Source: Candidatus Heimdallarchaeota archaeon (GTDB taxonomy: Archaea; Asgardarchaeota; Heimdallarchaeia; Heimdallarchaeales; Heimdallarchaeaceae). From it: DNA of 8,400 nt. This document shows, piece by piece, positions 1 through 6,655 of this stretch. Numbering within the stretch: position 1 is the first letter of the stretch; every line of letters begins with the position of its first letter. The stretch is from positions 1-8,400 of the forward strand of contig JAUVXQ010000043.1 in assembly GCA_030603505.1 (NCBI GenBank). The letters run 5' to 3'. Below the pieces are notes generated by a model. It searched no databases, was not told the DNA's origin, and saw nothing but the letters and a program-made list of their open reading frames with translations. Both the position numbers and the translations under genes were made by a program.

Positions 1-1
1 A

Positions 2-628
2 ACAGGAAGTGAAGATTTAAGATTTGCAATAAATAAAAGAATGAGTAATGACCAATTCTTTACAGCTGTAAGTAATGCGTGGAAAGTAGGTTTTAGAAAA
101 CTTAAATTATATATGCTTTATGGATTTCCATGCGAAGGGGAGGAGATAAATAATGAAAACATTGAATTTCTGAGAAAAATCAGAAAAGATTATTTTCCAA
201 AGGGGAGAATTTCTGTTTCATTAAATCAAATGGTTACAAAATCTCAAACACCATTTCAATTTGCTCCAATGATGGATATCAAATCCTCAAAAGCAGTACA
301 AAAATGGTATAGGCCCAACATCTATAAAATGAAGAATATTACGCTGTCCACATCTGCTCCTGAATGGGGAGTAATTCAAAGAATTTTATCACTTAGAGAT
401 CAGAGGTATTTTGATACTATTATTAATATAGCGAAGAATCAAAATACAATTGGTAATTGGAAGAAGATTCTAAAAGAGAAGAATAAATCTCTTGAAGATG
501 AAGGACAGTGGTATTATAATACAAACGATTCATTACCTTGGGATCCATTGCACAGTGTTCTCGAGAAAAAGGACCTTATTCAAGCTTATAAGAAATATAT
601 CAAAATTCAAAATTGTATAAAATACTAG
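2..628 (+). CDS. Radical SAM protein, B12-binding/COG1032 type (C-terminal part, 5' truncated)
   Basis: The frame is open from base 2, so the gene begins upstream of the window; the ATG at 41 is internal. The residues before it (TGSEDLRFAINKR) match the TGSE...INK segment in the second half of the radical SAM barrel in B12-binding Fe-S oxidoreductases. This is followed by KLKLYMLYGFPCEGEE, equivalent to the usual KLYFMIGLPTET strand and turn, and by SVSLNQMVTKSQTPFQFAPM, equivalent to the family's VSVxxFVPKPHTPFQW segment. The tail keeps further family marks: SAPEWGVIQRILSLRD and SLPWDP near the end. The cluster-binding CxxxCxxC and any cobalamin domain would lie outside the window, so catalytic competence cannot be judged. 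The normal PKP is TKS here. Such proteins are usually uncharacterised modification or methylation enzymes; the substrate is unknown. The family call is firm, the function is not. Confidence 0.85.
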   Translation, partial: TGSEDLRFAINKRMSNDQFFTAVSNAWKVGFRKLKLYMLYGFPCEGEEINNENIEFLRKIRKDYFPKGRISVSLNQMVTKSQTPFQFAPMMDIKSSKAVQKWYRPNIYKMKNITLSTSAPEWGVIQRILSLRDQRYFDTIINIAKNQNTIGNWKKILKEKNKSLEDEGQWYYNTNDSLPWDPLHSVLEKKDLIQAYKKYIKIQNCIKY

Positions 629-936
629 ATAAACCGAAAAATCGAAATTCTCATTTATATTAAATCTAAATAGATTATTATAATTATTATTCGTTTTACT
701 GAAGATATTAAGGGTATTACATAATTACAGCAATAAACTAAACGTTGATATTTTCTAGAATAATGTTCTATTTCATGCAATAGTATGTTATTAGCGCTAA
801 TCAAAAGTTATTAATGAATGTAAGTTTCGTAATAAGTAAGGCAAAAGGGATACAATCTTACAAAATTTGCATGAAATACATCTGGTTAAGAAGACGTAAT
901 TAAACCTCTTCATGCAGTAATGGTATATTACGGAGA

Positions 937-946
937 TTGCATGCAA
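937..946. promoter_or_regulatory. Palindrome TTGCATGCAA, candidate operator
   Basis: This is a perfect 10-base palindrome about 105 bases upstream of the TATA-like box at 1049. The identical 10 bases occur at 3954-3963 in the intergenic region upstream of the TrmB-like gene, and half-site-like copies lie at 770-780, 867-877 and 908-917. Dyad symmetry fits a dimeric winged-helix regulator. That it is an operator is inference. Confidence 0.4.
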
Positions 947-1048
947 GATTATAAACTATGCGAATTATAAAATAGTTTTATTGTATATTTTTCTTGTATT
1001 TAGATAACAGTATGGTGGAAAAAAGTTAAACAAAGAGTAAGTAAATAG

Positions 1049-1058
1049 TTTATAAATA
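1049..1058 (+). promoter_or_regulatory. TATA box for the small winged-helix gene
   Basis: TTTATAAATA is an excellent archaeal TATA element. Its centre (about 1054) predicts transcription starting near 1079-1083, which is where the ATG of a 6-codon mini-ORF lies (1083-1103). The winged-helix gene begins roughly 35 bases further on. Confidence 0.55.
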
Positions 1059-1082
1059 GATTTTAAGCACATTTAAAAACGA

Positions 1083-1103
1083 ATGGTACAGATGTTGATT
1101 TAG
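1083..1103 (+). other. Six-codon mini-ORF ahead of the winged-helix gene
   Basis: ATG at 1083 opens the frame MVQMLI and stops at TAG 1101-1103, with a second TAG directly after. It is in the same frame as the downstream gene. It would be the first start codon on a transcript from the TATA box at 1049 and could be read leaderlessly. It could be a leader peptide, a decoy start, or chance. Confidence 0.25.
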
Positions 1104-1115
1104 TAGCTGAAGGAA

Positions 1116-1373
1116 TTGGTCCTATTGGCAGCAATAGCAGTTGAACATACTTCTATAAAACAAGTTTCATTGGAGGGGTTACCACCCTCAGCTGTTAAGA
1201 TTTACAAAATTGTGCGTGGAACGGGTCCCATCACAAGCAGAGAAATTGTTGATATGTGTGATTTAGCTCCTCGTACAGTCCGTCATGGGCTGAAACTACT
1301 TGTAAGATCTAGCTTAATACTAAAGTTACCTCACTTACTTGATATGCGTTCAAGTAAGTTTTATGTTGAATAA
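1116..1373 (+). CDS. Small winged-helix DNA-binding protein (MarR/TrmB-like)
   Basis: An 85-residue protein, essentially one winged-helix domain. The segment LPPSAVKIYKIVRGTGPIT (about residues 22-40) is helix 1. The next helix, SREIVDMCDL, and the recognition helix, APRTVRHGLKLL (51-62), form the helix-turn-helix, and MRSSKFYVE is the wing. The same plan (LPPSxxxVYKxL, a T-x-R-T-V-R recognition helix, a short basic wing) is common in archaeal MarR/ArsR-like single-domain regulators. No ATG is available: the start is TTG at 1116, or TTG at 1125 or 1170, all upstream of the conserved domain. A purine run (GAAGGA, 1109-1114) is too close to 1116 but well placed for 1125. An in-frame stop pair at 1101-1106 limits extension. 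The gene is convergent with the long TrmB-like gene. Target and ligand are unknown. Confidence 0.75.
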   Translation: MVLLAAIAVEHTSIKQVSLEGLPPSAVKIYKIVRGTGPITSREIVDMCDLAPRTVRHGLKLLVRSSLILKLPHLLDMRSSKFYVE

Positions 1374-1412
1374 AATTACAAGAAGGAAATATGCACTATT
1401 TTCATATTTCTG

Positions 1413-1420
1413 TTTTTTCT
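1413..1420 (+). terminator. T-run terminator after the winged-helix gene
   Basis: TTTTTTCT lies 40 bases after the stop codon, in a pyrimidine-rich stretch (1398-1424). Archaeal RNA polymerase terminates at such T-runs without needing a hairpin. Confidence 0.4.
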
Positions 1421-1442
1421 CCATCTAATGTGGGTTTAAATA

Positions 1443-1460
1443 GGGAAAAGGAAGAAAAAA
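1443..1460 (-). terminator. T-rich terminator of the TrmB-like gene
   Basis: Read on the minus strand, TTTTTTCTTCCTTTTCCC starts just after the TAG stop codon at 1464-1462. It is a long pyrimidine tract of the archaeal terminator type, and it faces the T-run of the convergent gene. Confidence 0.45.
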
Positions 1461-1461
1461 A

Positions 1462-3765
1462 CTATACTTCAATATCATCGCTAACAAACAAAACATCACG
1501 ATTTATTGCATTTTTGAATAGTTGGAGTAAAAGTTCATTAGTTGTACGGATACCAATTGGTACTTCATCCGTGGTTAGGAACGCAAATACTGCTTCATTA
1601 TTTGAATCAAGTATTCCACAATAGACATCTTTTTTAGGATAGTGTTTCACTTTCATCCCAGTGAAACGTTCAGCTAAAGGACGTAATATTGTTTGGTGCT
1701 TTCGAATATCATAGTTCGAAACTAGAGTTATTCTATGAGCTTTTGTGTATTGCATCATTTCTTTTAAAAGATCTTCATCTATTTCAGGAGTTACAATCAA
1801 GAGAGAGGTTTTTGCTCTCATTGCGATATCGGTAATACTGGCATTAATAGCTTCTTCTCCAACAATAATTGAAGTATTGTGCTGTCCTTCGAAATTGTAT
1901 GAGGATGCTGCTTTATCAATTTGCTTAAGCTCATCTTCTCTATTATTTACAACTTGATAATAAGCCATTGCTTTTTCCAACAGAGAATCCATTTGTTTTA
2001 GTAAAACTTCATCAACGTCTTTTACAACGTTTGCAACTTGAGATACAACAGTATTAATTTGCATTTCCTCAGCTTCATTAACCTGTGCTATTAAATCTGT
2101 TTTTGAGTTTTCTTTATGTTTTTCAAGATCACTTTTCAGGCTACTAACTTCACTCGAATAAGTTTGTTGCATCTCTTCTACTACTTTATCGAATTGTCCA
2201 ATATACTTCTGAATCTTGGATTTAGTAGCATTGCCCATCTTCTCGGTATCTTGTCTCGATTTTTCGAGTTCATTTATTACATTTGTTTGTAGTTTAATAA
2301 TAACATCTGTATGATTTTTTGTGAAATCTTTGATTTGCTTATTTGTGCTTTCTTCATTTTCTGTAAGTTTTTTCTCAATTGTTTCTTTCAATTTATCTGT
2401 AACTTGGTTGCATGATTCTAAAGCAGACGATGCATATTTCTCTATTTCGTTTTGTACAGCATTTAAAACCTCATTTGGTAGAAGGTTCATTTTTTCTACA
2501 CCATTATCTGCAATTTGTTTTTTCTTTGTTCTTATATTTGTATCTCCACTTATTAAGAAGTGATCCAACTCAGTTTTTAGTTGATCACGTACTTCATTTA
2601 AACCAATAACATGTTGGTCAATTAGCTGTAAACCACCTTCATTAAGATCATTTGCGAGGTCTCTAACAGTATTTCTAGAAACAATAAGCAAATCTTCTGC
2701 TTCCTTTTTTGTTTTTCCAATATTTATACGGGAAGAAGATTCTACAGTTTTCAGAGTTTCTGCGATTTTTGTTGTAAGGAAGTTTATTTTTCTATCTATT
2801 TGTTCAACACTTCGCCTTAATTGCTGTGTCTGTTTTATCTGATTAGTAAATAGGTCATTGATATTACGGCTTAATTCTTCAACCATTGTCCTTGTTTCAT
2901 TTGTCCATGATGAATAAGCTTGATTCCAAACTTGGTTATATTGTTCAATAAAGGAATCTTGCAGATCATCTATTTGCTTTATCTGTTCTTTCAGCACACC
3001 ATCTAATTCCACAGGAACCCTTTCTAAACTCTCTTTGTGATTACCAGTATGAGCATCAAGACCATTTATTATAAATTGCTTCAAATTGGTTGAGGTTTCG
3101 TCAATATTTTCTAAAACTGAATCTAGGAGTTGACTCCCTTTTTGGTCTGCAGAGTGATGGAATTGTTTAATAAAAGCATTAAGTTCTTTGATAAAGGCAT
3201 CCAATTGTGTTGAAAAAATCAGAGGATGCTCTACAACAGCAGACAAATGTTTTACTACATCACCCTGAATGTCTTTCAGAAACGTTGCTGCGGCATTTTC
3301 TACGTAATCAGTACTTGTAACAAATCTATCATAAAGACCATCCAAAAGTTGTTTAACTAAACCTGACACGATATGAATATCGAAAATATGTGTGTCACCT
3401 TTAATATCTAGAGAACCACCAAATTTCTCCTTATCTTGATGATATGATTCTTTAACATTTTTCAAAGCTGTGACGATTCCATCAACCGAATAAAGAGTAT
3501 CACGCTCAATGATAATATACTCTTTCAGAAAAGGCAACAATGCAAAATATTGTGGAGTGTTTCCAGATATTTTTTTAAGGAAACCTAACTCCTCTAGATT
3601 CTTTGCAGATTGGATAAGTGTTAATGGATCCAGTTTCGTAACAACTAATAGTTCACCGATAGTAACCTTACCTAAACATAAGGTCGCAGAATATACTTTA
3701 ATATCAGTTTCATTAAAACCGATGCGAGTTAAAAGTGGTGGTAAAATATCTATTGACTTAGACAT
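1462..3765 (-). CDS. TrmB-like winged helix fused to long coiled coil and C-terminal PLD-like domain
   Basis: A 767-residue protein with three parts. Residues 1-85 form a TrmB-type winged helix: LLTRIGFNETDIKVYSATL, then KVTIGELLVVTKLD, then the recognition helix LTLIQSAKNLEELGFLKKI and wing GNTPQYFALLP. Residues about 95-620 are rich in Glu, Lys, Gln, Asp and Asn with heptad-like hydrophobic spacing, lack Pro for long stretches, and should be extended helix or coiled coil. Residues about 625-767 (IIVGEEAINASITDIAMRAKTSLLIVTPEID, ITLVSNYDIR, VKHYPKKDVYCGILDSNNEAVFAF) follow the order of the phospholipase-D-like effector domain of TrmB regulators, without an HKD catalytic motif. No signal peptide or membrane segment is seen, so it should be cytoplasmic. 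Typical TrmB proteins have about 250-350 residues; the inserted helical region is the oddity. It could be a DNA-bound scaffold or nucleoid organiser rather than a sugar-responsive regulator. ATG 3765 is supported by a TATA-like box 26 bases upstream. Confidence 0.85.
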   Translation of the reverse strand: MSKSIDILPPLLTRIGFNETDIKVYSATLCLGKVTIGELLVVTKLDPLTLIQSAKNLEELGFLKKISGNTPQYFALLPFLKEYIIIERDTLYSVDGIVTALKNVKESYHQDKEKFGGSLDIKGDTHIFDIHIVSGLVKQLLDGLYDRFVTSTDYVENAAATFLKDIQGDVVKHLSAVVEHPLIFSTQLDAFIKELNAFIKQFHHSADQKGSQLLDSVLENIDETSTNLKQFIINGLDAHTGNHKESLERVPVELDGVLKEQIKQIDDLQDSFIEQYNQVWNQAYSSWTNETRTMVEELSRNINDLFTNQIKQTQQLRRSVEQIDRKINFLTTKIAETLKTVESSSRINIGKTKKEAEDLLIVSRNTVRDLANDLNEGGLQLIDQHVIGLNEVRDQLKTELDHFLISGDTNIRTKKKQIADNGVEKMNLLPNEVLNAVQNEIEKYASSALESCNQVTDKLKETIEKKLTENEESTNKQIKDFTKNHTDVIIKLQTNVINELEKSRQDTEKMGNATKSKIQKYIGQFDKVVEEMQQTYSSEVSSLKSDLEKHKENSKTDLIAQVNEAEEMQINTVVSQVANVVKDVDEVLLKQMDSLLEKAMAYYQVVNNREDELKQIDKAASSYNFEGQHNTSIIVGEEAINASITDIAMRAKTSLLIVTPEIDEDLLKEMMQYTKAHRITLVSNYDIRKHQTILRPLAERFTGMKVKHYPKKDVYCGILDSNNEAVFAFLTTDEVPIGIRTTNELLLQLFKNAINRDVLFVSDDIEV

Positions 3766-3786
3766 TTATTTTCAGCCTATCAGTCC

Positions 3787-3795
3787 TATACAATA
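3787..3795 (-). promoter_or_regulatory. TATA-like box for the TrmB-like gene
   Basis: On the minus strand this reads TATTGTATA, centred 26 bases before the ATG at 3765. That spacing predicts a leaderless or nearly leaderless mRNA. The match to the consensus is moderate. Confidence 0.4.
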
Positions 3796-3953
3796 CTTCC
3801 TTAATAATGTTGTCGCATTAATACTTTGAAAAACAGATAATTTCTTGTGGGTTAAAGATGAACAATGTGTTAGAAAATGTGTTTTTCTATTCTTAGTTCT
3901 TACGCAATAATTTTTTTCACTATCCCACCTATAAAACGTCTTCCTTGCTACTA

Positions 3954-3963
3954 TTGCATGCAA
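3954..3963. promoter_or_regulatory. Second copy of palindrome TTGCATGCAA, candidate operator
   Basis: Identical to the palindrome at 937-946, and also preceded by A. It sits near the middle of the divergent intergenic region, about 160-175 bases upstream of either TATA-like box. It could act on the TrmB-like gene, the surface-protein gene, or both. Confidence 0.4.
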
Positions 3964-4035
3964 ACAAATTTTGGTGGCTAATCAGTTACTTCTCATTGCC
4001 TTTTTAATTATACTTTCTTATAAGTTCGGGATAAC

Positions 4036-4061
4036 GGATGGGTTTTATTGTAATCCCATCC
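4036..4061. repeat. GC-rich hairpin GGATGGG / CCCATCC
   Basis: A perfect 7-base stem (4036-4042 with 4055-4061) encloses a 12-base AT-rich loop. It stands out in a very AT-rich intergenic region, about 75 bases upstream of the TATA-like box of the surface-protein gene. No strong T-run follows on either strand, so a terminator is not obvious. It may be a protein-binding dyad or part of a small RNA. Confidence 0.4.
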
Positions 4062-4133
4062 CCTCATCGTTCACATTTTCTTAGCTGTTACCTACGTTGG
4101 TTAACAGAACAGAAGTACTAATTCTCTAAAAAA

Positions 4134-4142
4134 ACTTTTAAG
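4134..4142 (+). promoter_or_regulatory. TATA-like box for the surface-protein gene
   Basis: ACTTTTAAG, preceded by a run of A (4128-4134, a possible BRE-like purine stretch), is centred about 25 bases before ATG 4163. The spacing suggests a leaderless transcript and supports that start codon. Confidence 0.5.
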
Positions 4143-4162
4143 TCATTATCTGCATTTCCAAT

Positions 4163-6607
4163 ATGGTAAAAATGAAAACAAAAGCATTTATTACATCAAT
4201 AGGTTTAACAGTTATAACCTTACTTATATTATCGCTTTTTAATGCTATAAGCGTCCTTGGTTATGATTGGAATAGAATAAATACAATGATTCTCAATGAA
4301 GACGATAATATTGGCTATGGTCTATTCAATGGTACTCATGGGATTGAAAGTCAATTAGTCCAAGTTGATTATGAAACAGACATTAGGTATGTAAGGGAAG
4401 GAATAGGAGCTGCAACAGATTCTTATGACAATGATTCCTATAACTGGCAACGTTCTTCTGGTTATTATGATAGTTTCTACACTTTCTCATTTGAAGATAG
4501 AGAATGGGTAAACTTGCCTACTTACATACAAGCATTCAACCTTACAGGGTTGGGTCCTAATGTTACTATTACAAGTGGAGTTGTTAACTTAGGGACTCTA
4601 AGTTTGTTTGAAAAAACAATTTTAGAAATCGAAAAAGAAATGGTCTATGTCTATGCTGTTGATCTTAAAGCGGGTGAATTATATGATCTTAACATTTTAA
4701 CAACGGAAAATGGTTTAACCTACATAGTTTATTACGAAGGTATCGATGTTAGCGGTGAAACACTATCAAAAGGATTTAATCGAAATGTTTCACCCCTCTA
4801 TGCTGTTGAAAGTGGTACTTATCTAATTTATCTCTACGGTAATAAGGATAATAACGTAATTATAGAACCTAGGAAACTTGCAGTCTCTGAAGGTTCAGTA
4901 GGGACAACATTGTTAGATACATTTGTTAATAACGATGGACAATTTTGGAACGAAACAAGAATGGATTGGCAAGATACTAAAAGTAAGGAAAATGTTCATT
5001 CATACTTTTACGAGATTTCAGAAGGTGACTACCGATTCAAATATGTTCCTTTTGATAATCCTGAAGATACGTATGCGATTTTCTTTTCTAGTACTAAATC
5101 ATATTCTGATTCCTTCACTCAGTCTTACTCAGTTTTCGGACTAGGAGATCCAGGAGAGGAGTTTATCGATTTCTACGTTTCAGAAGATACAAACATTTTA
5201 GTTCTCATTTTTAGTGATTTGGGAACAGGTGTTGAATTTGACTACCTACTTTCCCTTAAATCTGAATCTTTCCCAATTCTAACGGAAGGAGAAGTCTATA
5301 ATTACCTAGGAGATCTAGTTACTTTTGGAATTAATATAGAAGAAACTCAGCTTGTATACCTAAACTCAACAGACACACTATCAGATCCATTGACGGTGGT
5401 TAGATATGAAGAAAACAATGAAGTATACATCTTCTCTTACGGACTTGAGAATTTAGGAGTTGATTCAGAGAAAATTATATTGGAACCAGGCTACTACGTG
5501 TTCTATCTTATGAATGAGGACACATATGACTTTGAAATTCAATTGAATGTTGTTTCCATCGATTCCTTTAATCATCAAACAGGTCCAAACTATGAAGCAT
5601 TCAACCTTGAACAAGCAGATGGTAGTCCATCCAACTATAAAGTTTTCAATATTTCAACAAACCTTTGGGAGTTTACAAACTTCAATTTCACATTTCTCAC
5701 TCAAGAGAACTATACTGTTGATTTAACACATTTGCTTTATTTCGGAAAATCGCAATACGTCTTTACAGGAGGCACAACTACACTGGGAAACCAGCAAGAT
5801 ATAAATGGAACCTACCAAGCTTACATCACTAATAATATACAAAGAATAACTTTCCTTGGTCAAAAAGAAACAAATGACAGATACATACTCCTCTATGTCA
5901 GTGAATTATATAATAATACAAACTATACGGCAGATGATGAAGGAGATGTCCTTGTGAACCAAACTTTAGTTAGTTTCCAAATCAAGCACGACCCTGGTTA
6001 TCCTGATGAATTTAACGAAATCGGTGTTAATGAAATAGACTTTACTCAAGATCTAGATAGTATTGGAAGAGGTAAGATTACTAGAGATTTTGACTATGTT
6101 ACAAGTTCAACTGATTTGTATATCTTAAAAGGAAAACTACCTCTGTACACATGGTATAATTTGAAAATAACTATCGTTAATGGAACAATAGATTCAGCAA
6201 ATTATGAAATGAACAATCCTGAACCTAATCGTAATTATGAGCTGGAAGATGGTGTTTTATTACTCAACAGATACTATCAAAATTACCTTGGTTCCCCTAC
6301 ATATTATTATACCTATGTTCAACCAAACGTTTCCATTCCAGAACGTGTGTTCGATACACAATTTGGTGTACTATCGGAAGACTTCCTCTTCATGTTCTCC
6401 ATAAGGCATATCGGTCTTAATGGCACAGTCCATTTTGAGTTCATCCCATATAATTGCACATCACTATCACCGCTTGAATATGGTGAATTTGAAGGTTTGA
6501 AGAAACTTTCCACTGGTGCAATAGTGGCGATTTCGGTTACAGCAGGAGTTTTAGGGGTAGGAGCTACAACTTTTGTAATTTTGAGAACAGTGAAAAAACC
6601 TAAATAA
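4163..6607 (+). CDS. Exported, glycosylation-rich surface protein with C-terminal membrane anchor
   Basis: An 814-residue protein of unknown function. The N-terminus is a signal peptide: basic MVKMKTK, then a hydrophobic core (about residues 8-32, TSIGLTVITLLILSLF...). Near the C-terminus a membrane helix (about 785-807) is followed by the basic tail RTVKKPK, giving a type I, outside-facing topology. The ectodomain is rich in Tyr, Asn, Thr and Asp with alternating beta-strand patterns and has only one Cys (765). I count 18 NxS/T sequons (for example 56, 126, 133, 208, 508, 516, 584, 587, 753, 764), seven of them within 496-599. Three segments (about 150-240, 285-365, 370-465) each end in a similar strand, ESGTYLIYLYGNKDN, EDTNILVLIFSDLG and EPGYYVFYLMNEDTY, suggesting tandem PPC-like beta-sandwich domains. 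No protease or glycosidase motif was recognised. It may be a cell-surface or S-layer-associated glycoprotein or an adhesin-like protein. Confidence 0.85.
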   Translation: MVKMKTKAFITSIGLTVITLLILSLFNAISVLGYDWNRINTMILNEDDNIGYGLFNGTHGIESQLVQVDYETDIRYVREGIGAATDSYDNDSYNWQRSSGYYDSFYTFSFEDREWVNLPTYIQAFNLTGLGPNVTITSGVVNLGTLSLFEKTILEIEKEMVYVYAVDLKAGELYDLNILTTENGLTYIVYYEGIDVSGETLSKGFNRNVSPLYAVESGTYLIYLYGNKDNNVIIEPRKLAVSEGSVGTTLLDTFVNNDGQFWNETRMDWQDTKSKENVHSYFYEISEGDYRFKYVPFDNPEDTYAIFFSSTKSYSDSFTQSYSVFGLGDPGEEFIDFYVSEDTNILVLIFSDLGTGVEFDYLLSLKSESFPILTEGEVYNYLGDLVTFGINIEETQLVYLNSTDTLSDPLTVVRYEENNEVYIFSYGLENLGVDSEKIILEPGYYVFYLMNEDTYDFEIQLNVVSIDSFNHQTGPNYEAFNLEQADGSPSNYKVFNISTNLWEFTNFNFTFLTQENYTVDLTHLLYFGKSQYVFTGGTTTLGNQQDINGTYQAYITNNIQRITFLGQKETNDRYILLYVSELYNNTNYTADDEGDVLVNQTLVSFQIKHDPGYPDEFNEIGVNEIDFTQDLDSIGRGKITRDFDYVTSSTDLYILKGKLPLYTWYNLKITIVNGTIDSANYEMNNPEPNRNYELEDGVLLLNRYYQNYLGSPTYYYTYVQPNVSIPERVFDTQFGVLSEDFLFMFSIRHIGLNGTVHFEFIPYNCTSLSPLEYGEFEGLKKLSTGAIVAISVTAGVLGVGATTFVILRTVKKPK

Positions 6608-6625
6608 CCAAATAACCAAATAACT
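6602..6625 (+). repeat. Three tandem 8-base repeats (AAATAACC) at a stop codon
   Basis: AAATAACC, AAATAACC and AAATAACT follow each other directly, beginning at the last sense codon of the surface-protein gene. Since 8 is not a multiple of 3, the three TAA triplets (6605, 6613, 6621) fall in all three frames and close every reading frame. Confidence 0.7.
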
Positions 6626-6633
6626 TATACCTC

Positions 6634-6655
6634 TTTTTTTTCTTTTTATTTTTTT
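6634..6655 (+). terminator. T-rich terminator of the surface-protein gene
   Basis: A nearly unbroken T tract (eight T, C, five T, A, seven T) begins 26 bases after the stop codon, a classic archaeal intrinsic terminator. It overlaps the last codons of the convergent nth gene. Confidence 0.65.

Larger units (their letters stand above)
629..1115. other. Long intergenic region with clustered TGCATG motifs and palindromes
   Basis: No convincing coding frame, tRNA or rRNA was seen in these 487 bases. The region is very AT-rich. It contains CATGCA at 774-779, TGCATG at 868-873, CATGCA at 911-916 and the overlapping pair TGCATGCA at 938-945. The arms 770-780 and 867-877 are exact 11-base inverted copies of each other. 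ATTAGCGCTAAT at 790-801 is a perfect 12-base palindrome, and TTCTAGAA lies at 753-760. A small inverted repeat, GTAAT/ATTAC, is at 917-931. T-rich stretches at 976-1000 could end a short transcript, but I see no good promoter for one. Best read as regulatory space for the gene at 1116, possibly hiding a small RNA. Confidence 0.55.
3766..4162. other. Divergent intergenic region between TrmB-like and surface-protein genes
   Basis: These 397 bases carry the promoters of two diverging genes. They contain TATA-like boxes for each direction (3787-3795 minus, 4134-4142 plus), the palindrome TTGCATGCAA at 3954-3963, CTTATAAG at 4017-4024 and a GC-rich hairpin at 4036-4061. A 63-codon minus-strand frame (3772-3963) shows no recognisable protein character. 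No tRNA or other structural RNA was recognised. Confidence 0.55.

Noticed and set aside
41..628. ATG at 41 as the true start of the radical SAM gene
   Set aside because: The frame is open to the left edge and the residues before the ATG match the conserved TGSE...INK segment of the family.
629..1048. Possible CRISPR array because of repeated TGCATG motifs
   Set aside because: The repeated units are only 6-11 bases, occur in both orientations and have irregular spacing (about 97, 41 and 27 bases); there are no repeats of 25-35 bases.
2407..2416. TTGCATGA inside the TrmB-like gene as another operator copy
   Set aside because: It is a single, non-palindromic copy in coding sequence, expected by chance over this length; a similar TTGCATGT occurs inside nth near 7093.
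1391..2609. Several plus-strand frames of 65-80 codons opposite the TrmB-like gene
   Set aside because: They are antisense to a clearly coding helical protein, rich in Phe, Ser and Leu as expected from the reverse of Lys/Glu/Gln codons, and have no promoter.
3772..3963. A 63-codon minus-strand frame upstream of the TrmB-like gene
   Set aside because: Residue composition is unlike a folded protein, with no recognisable motif. It covers the TATA-like box of the TrmB-like gene and the TTGCATGCAA palindrome, so it is probably non-coding.
4024..4034. GTTCGGG resembling a tRNA T-loop
   Set aside because: No acceptor, D or anticodon stems can be fitted around it.
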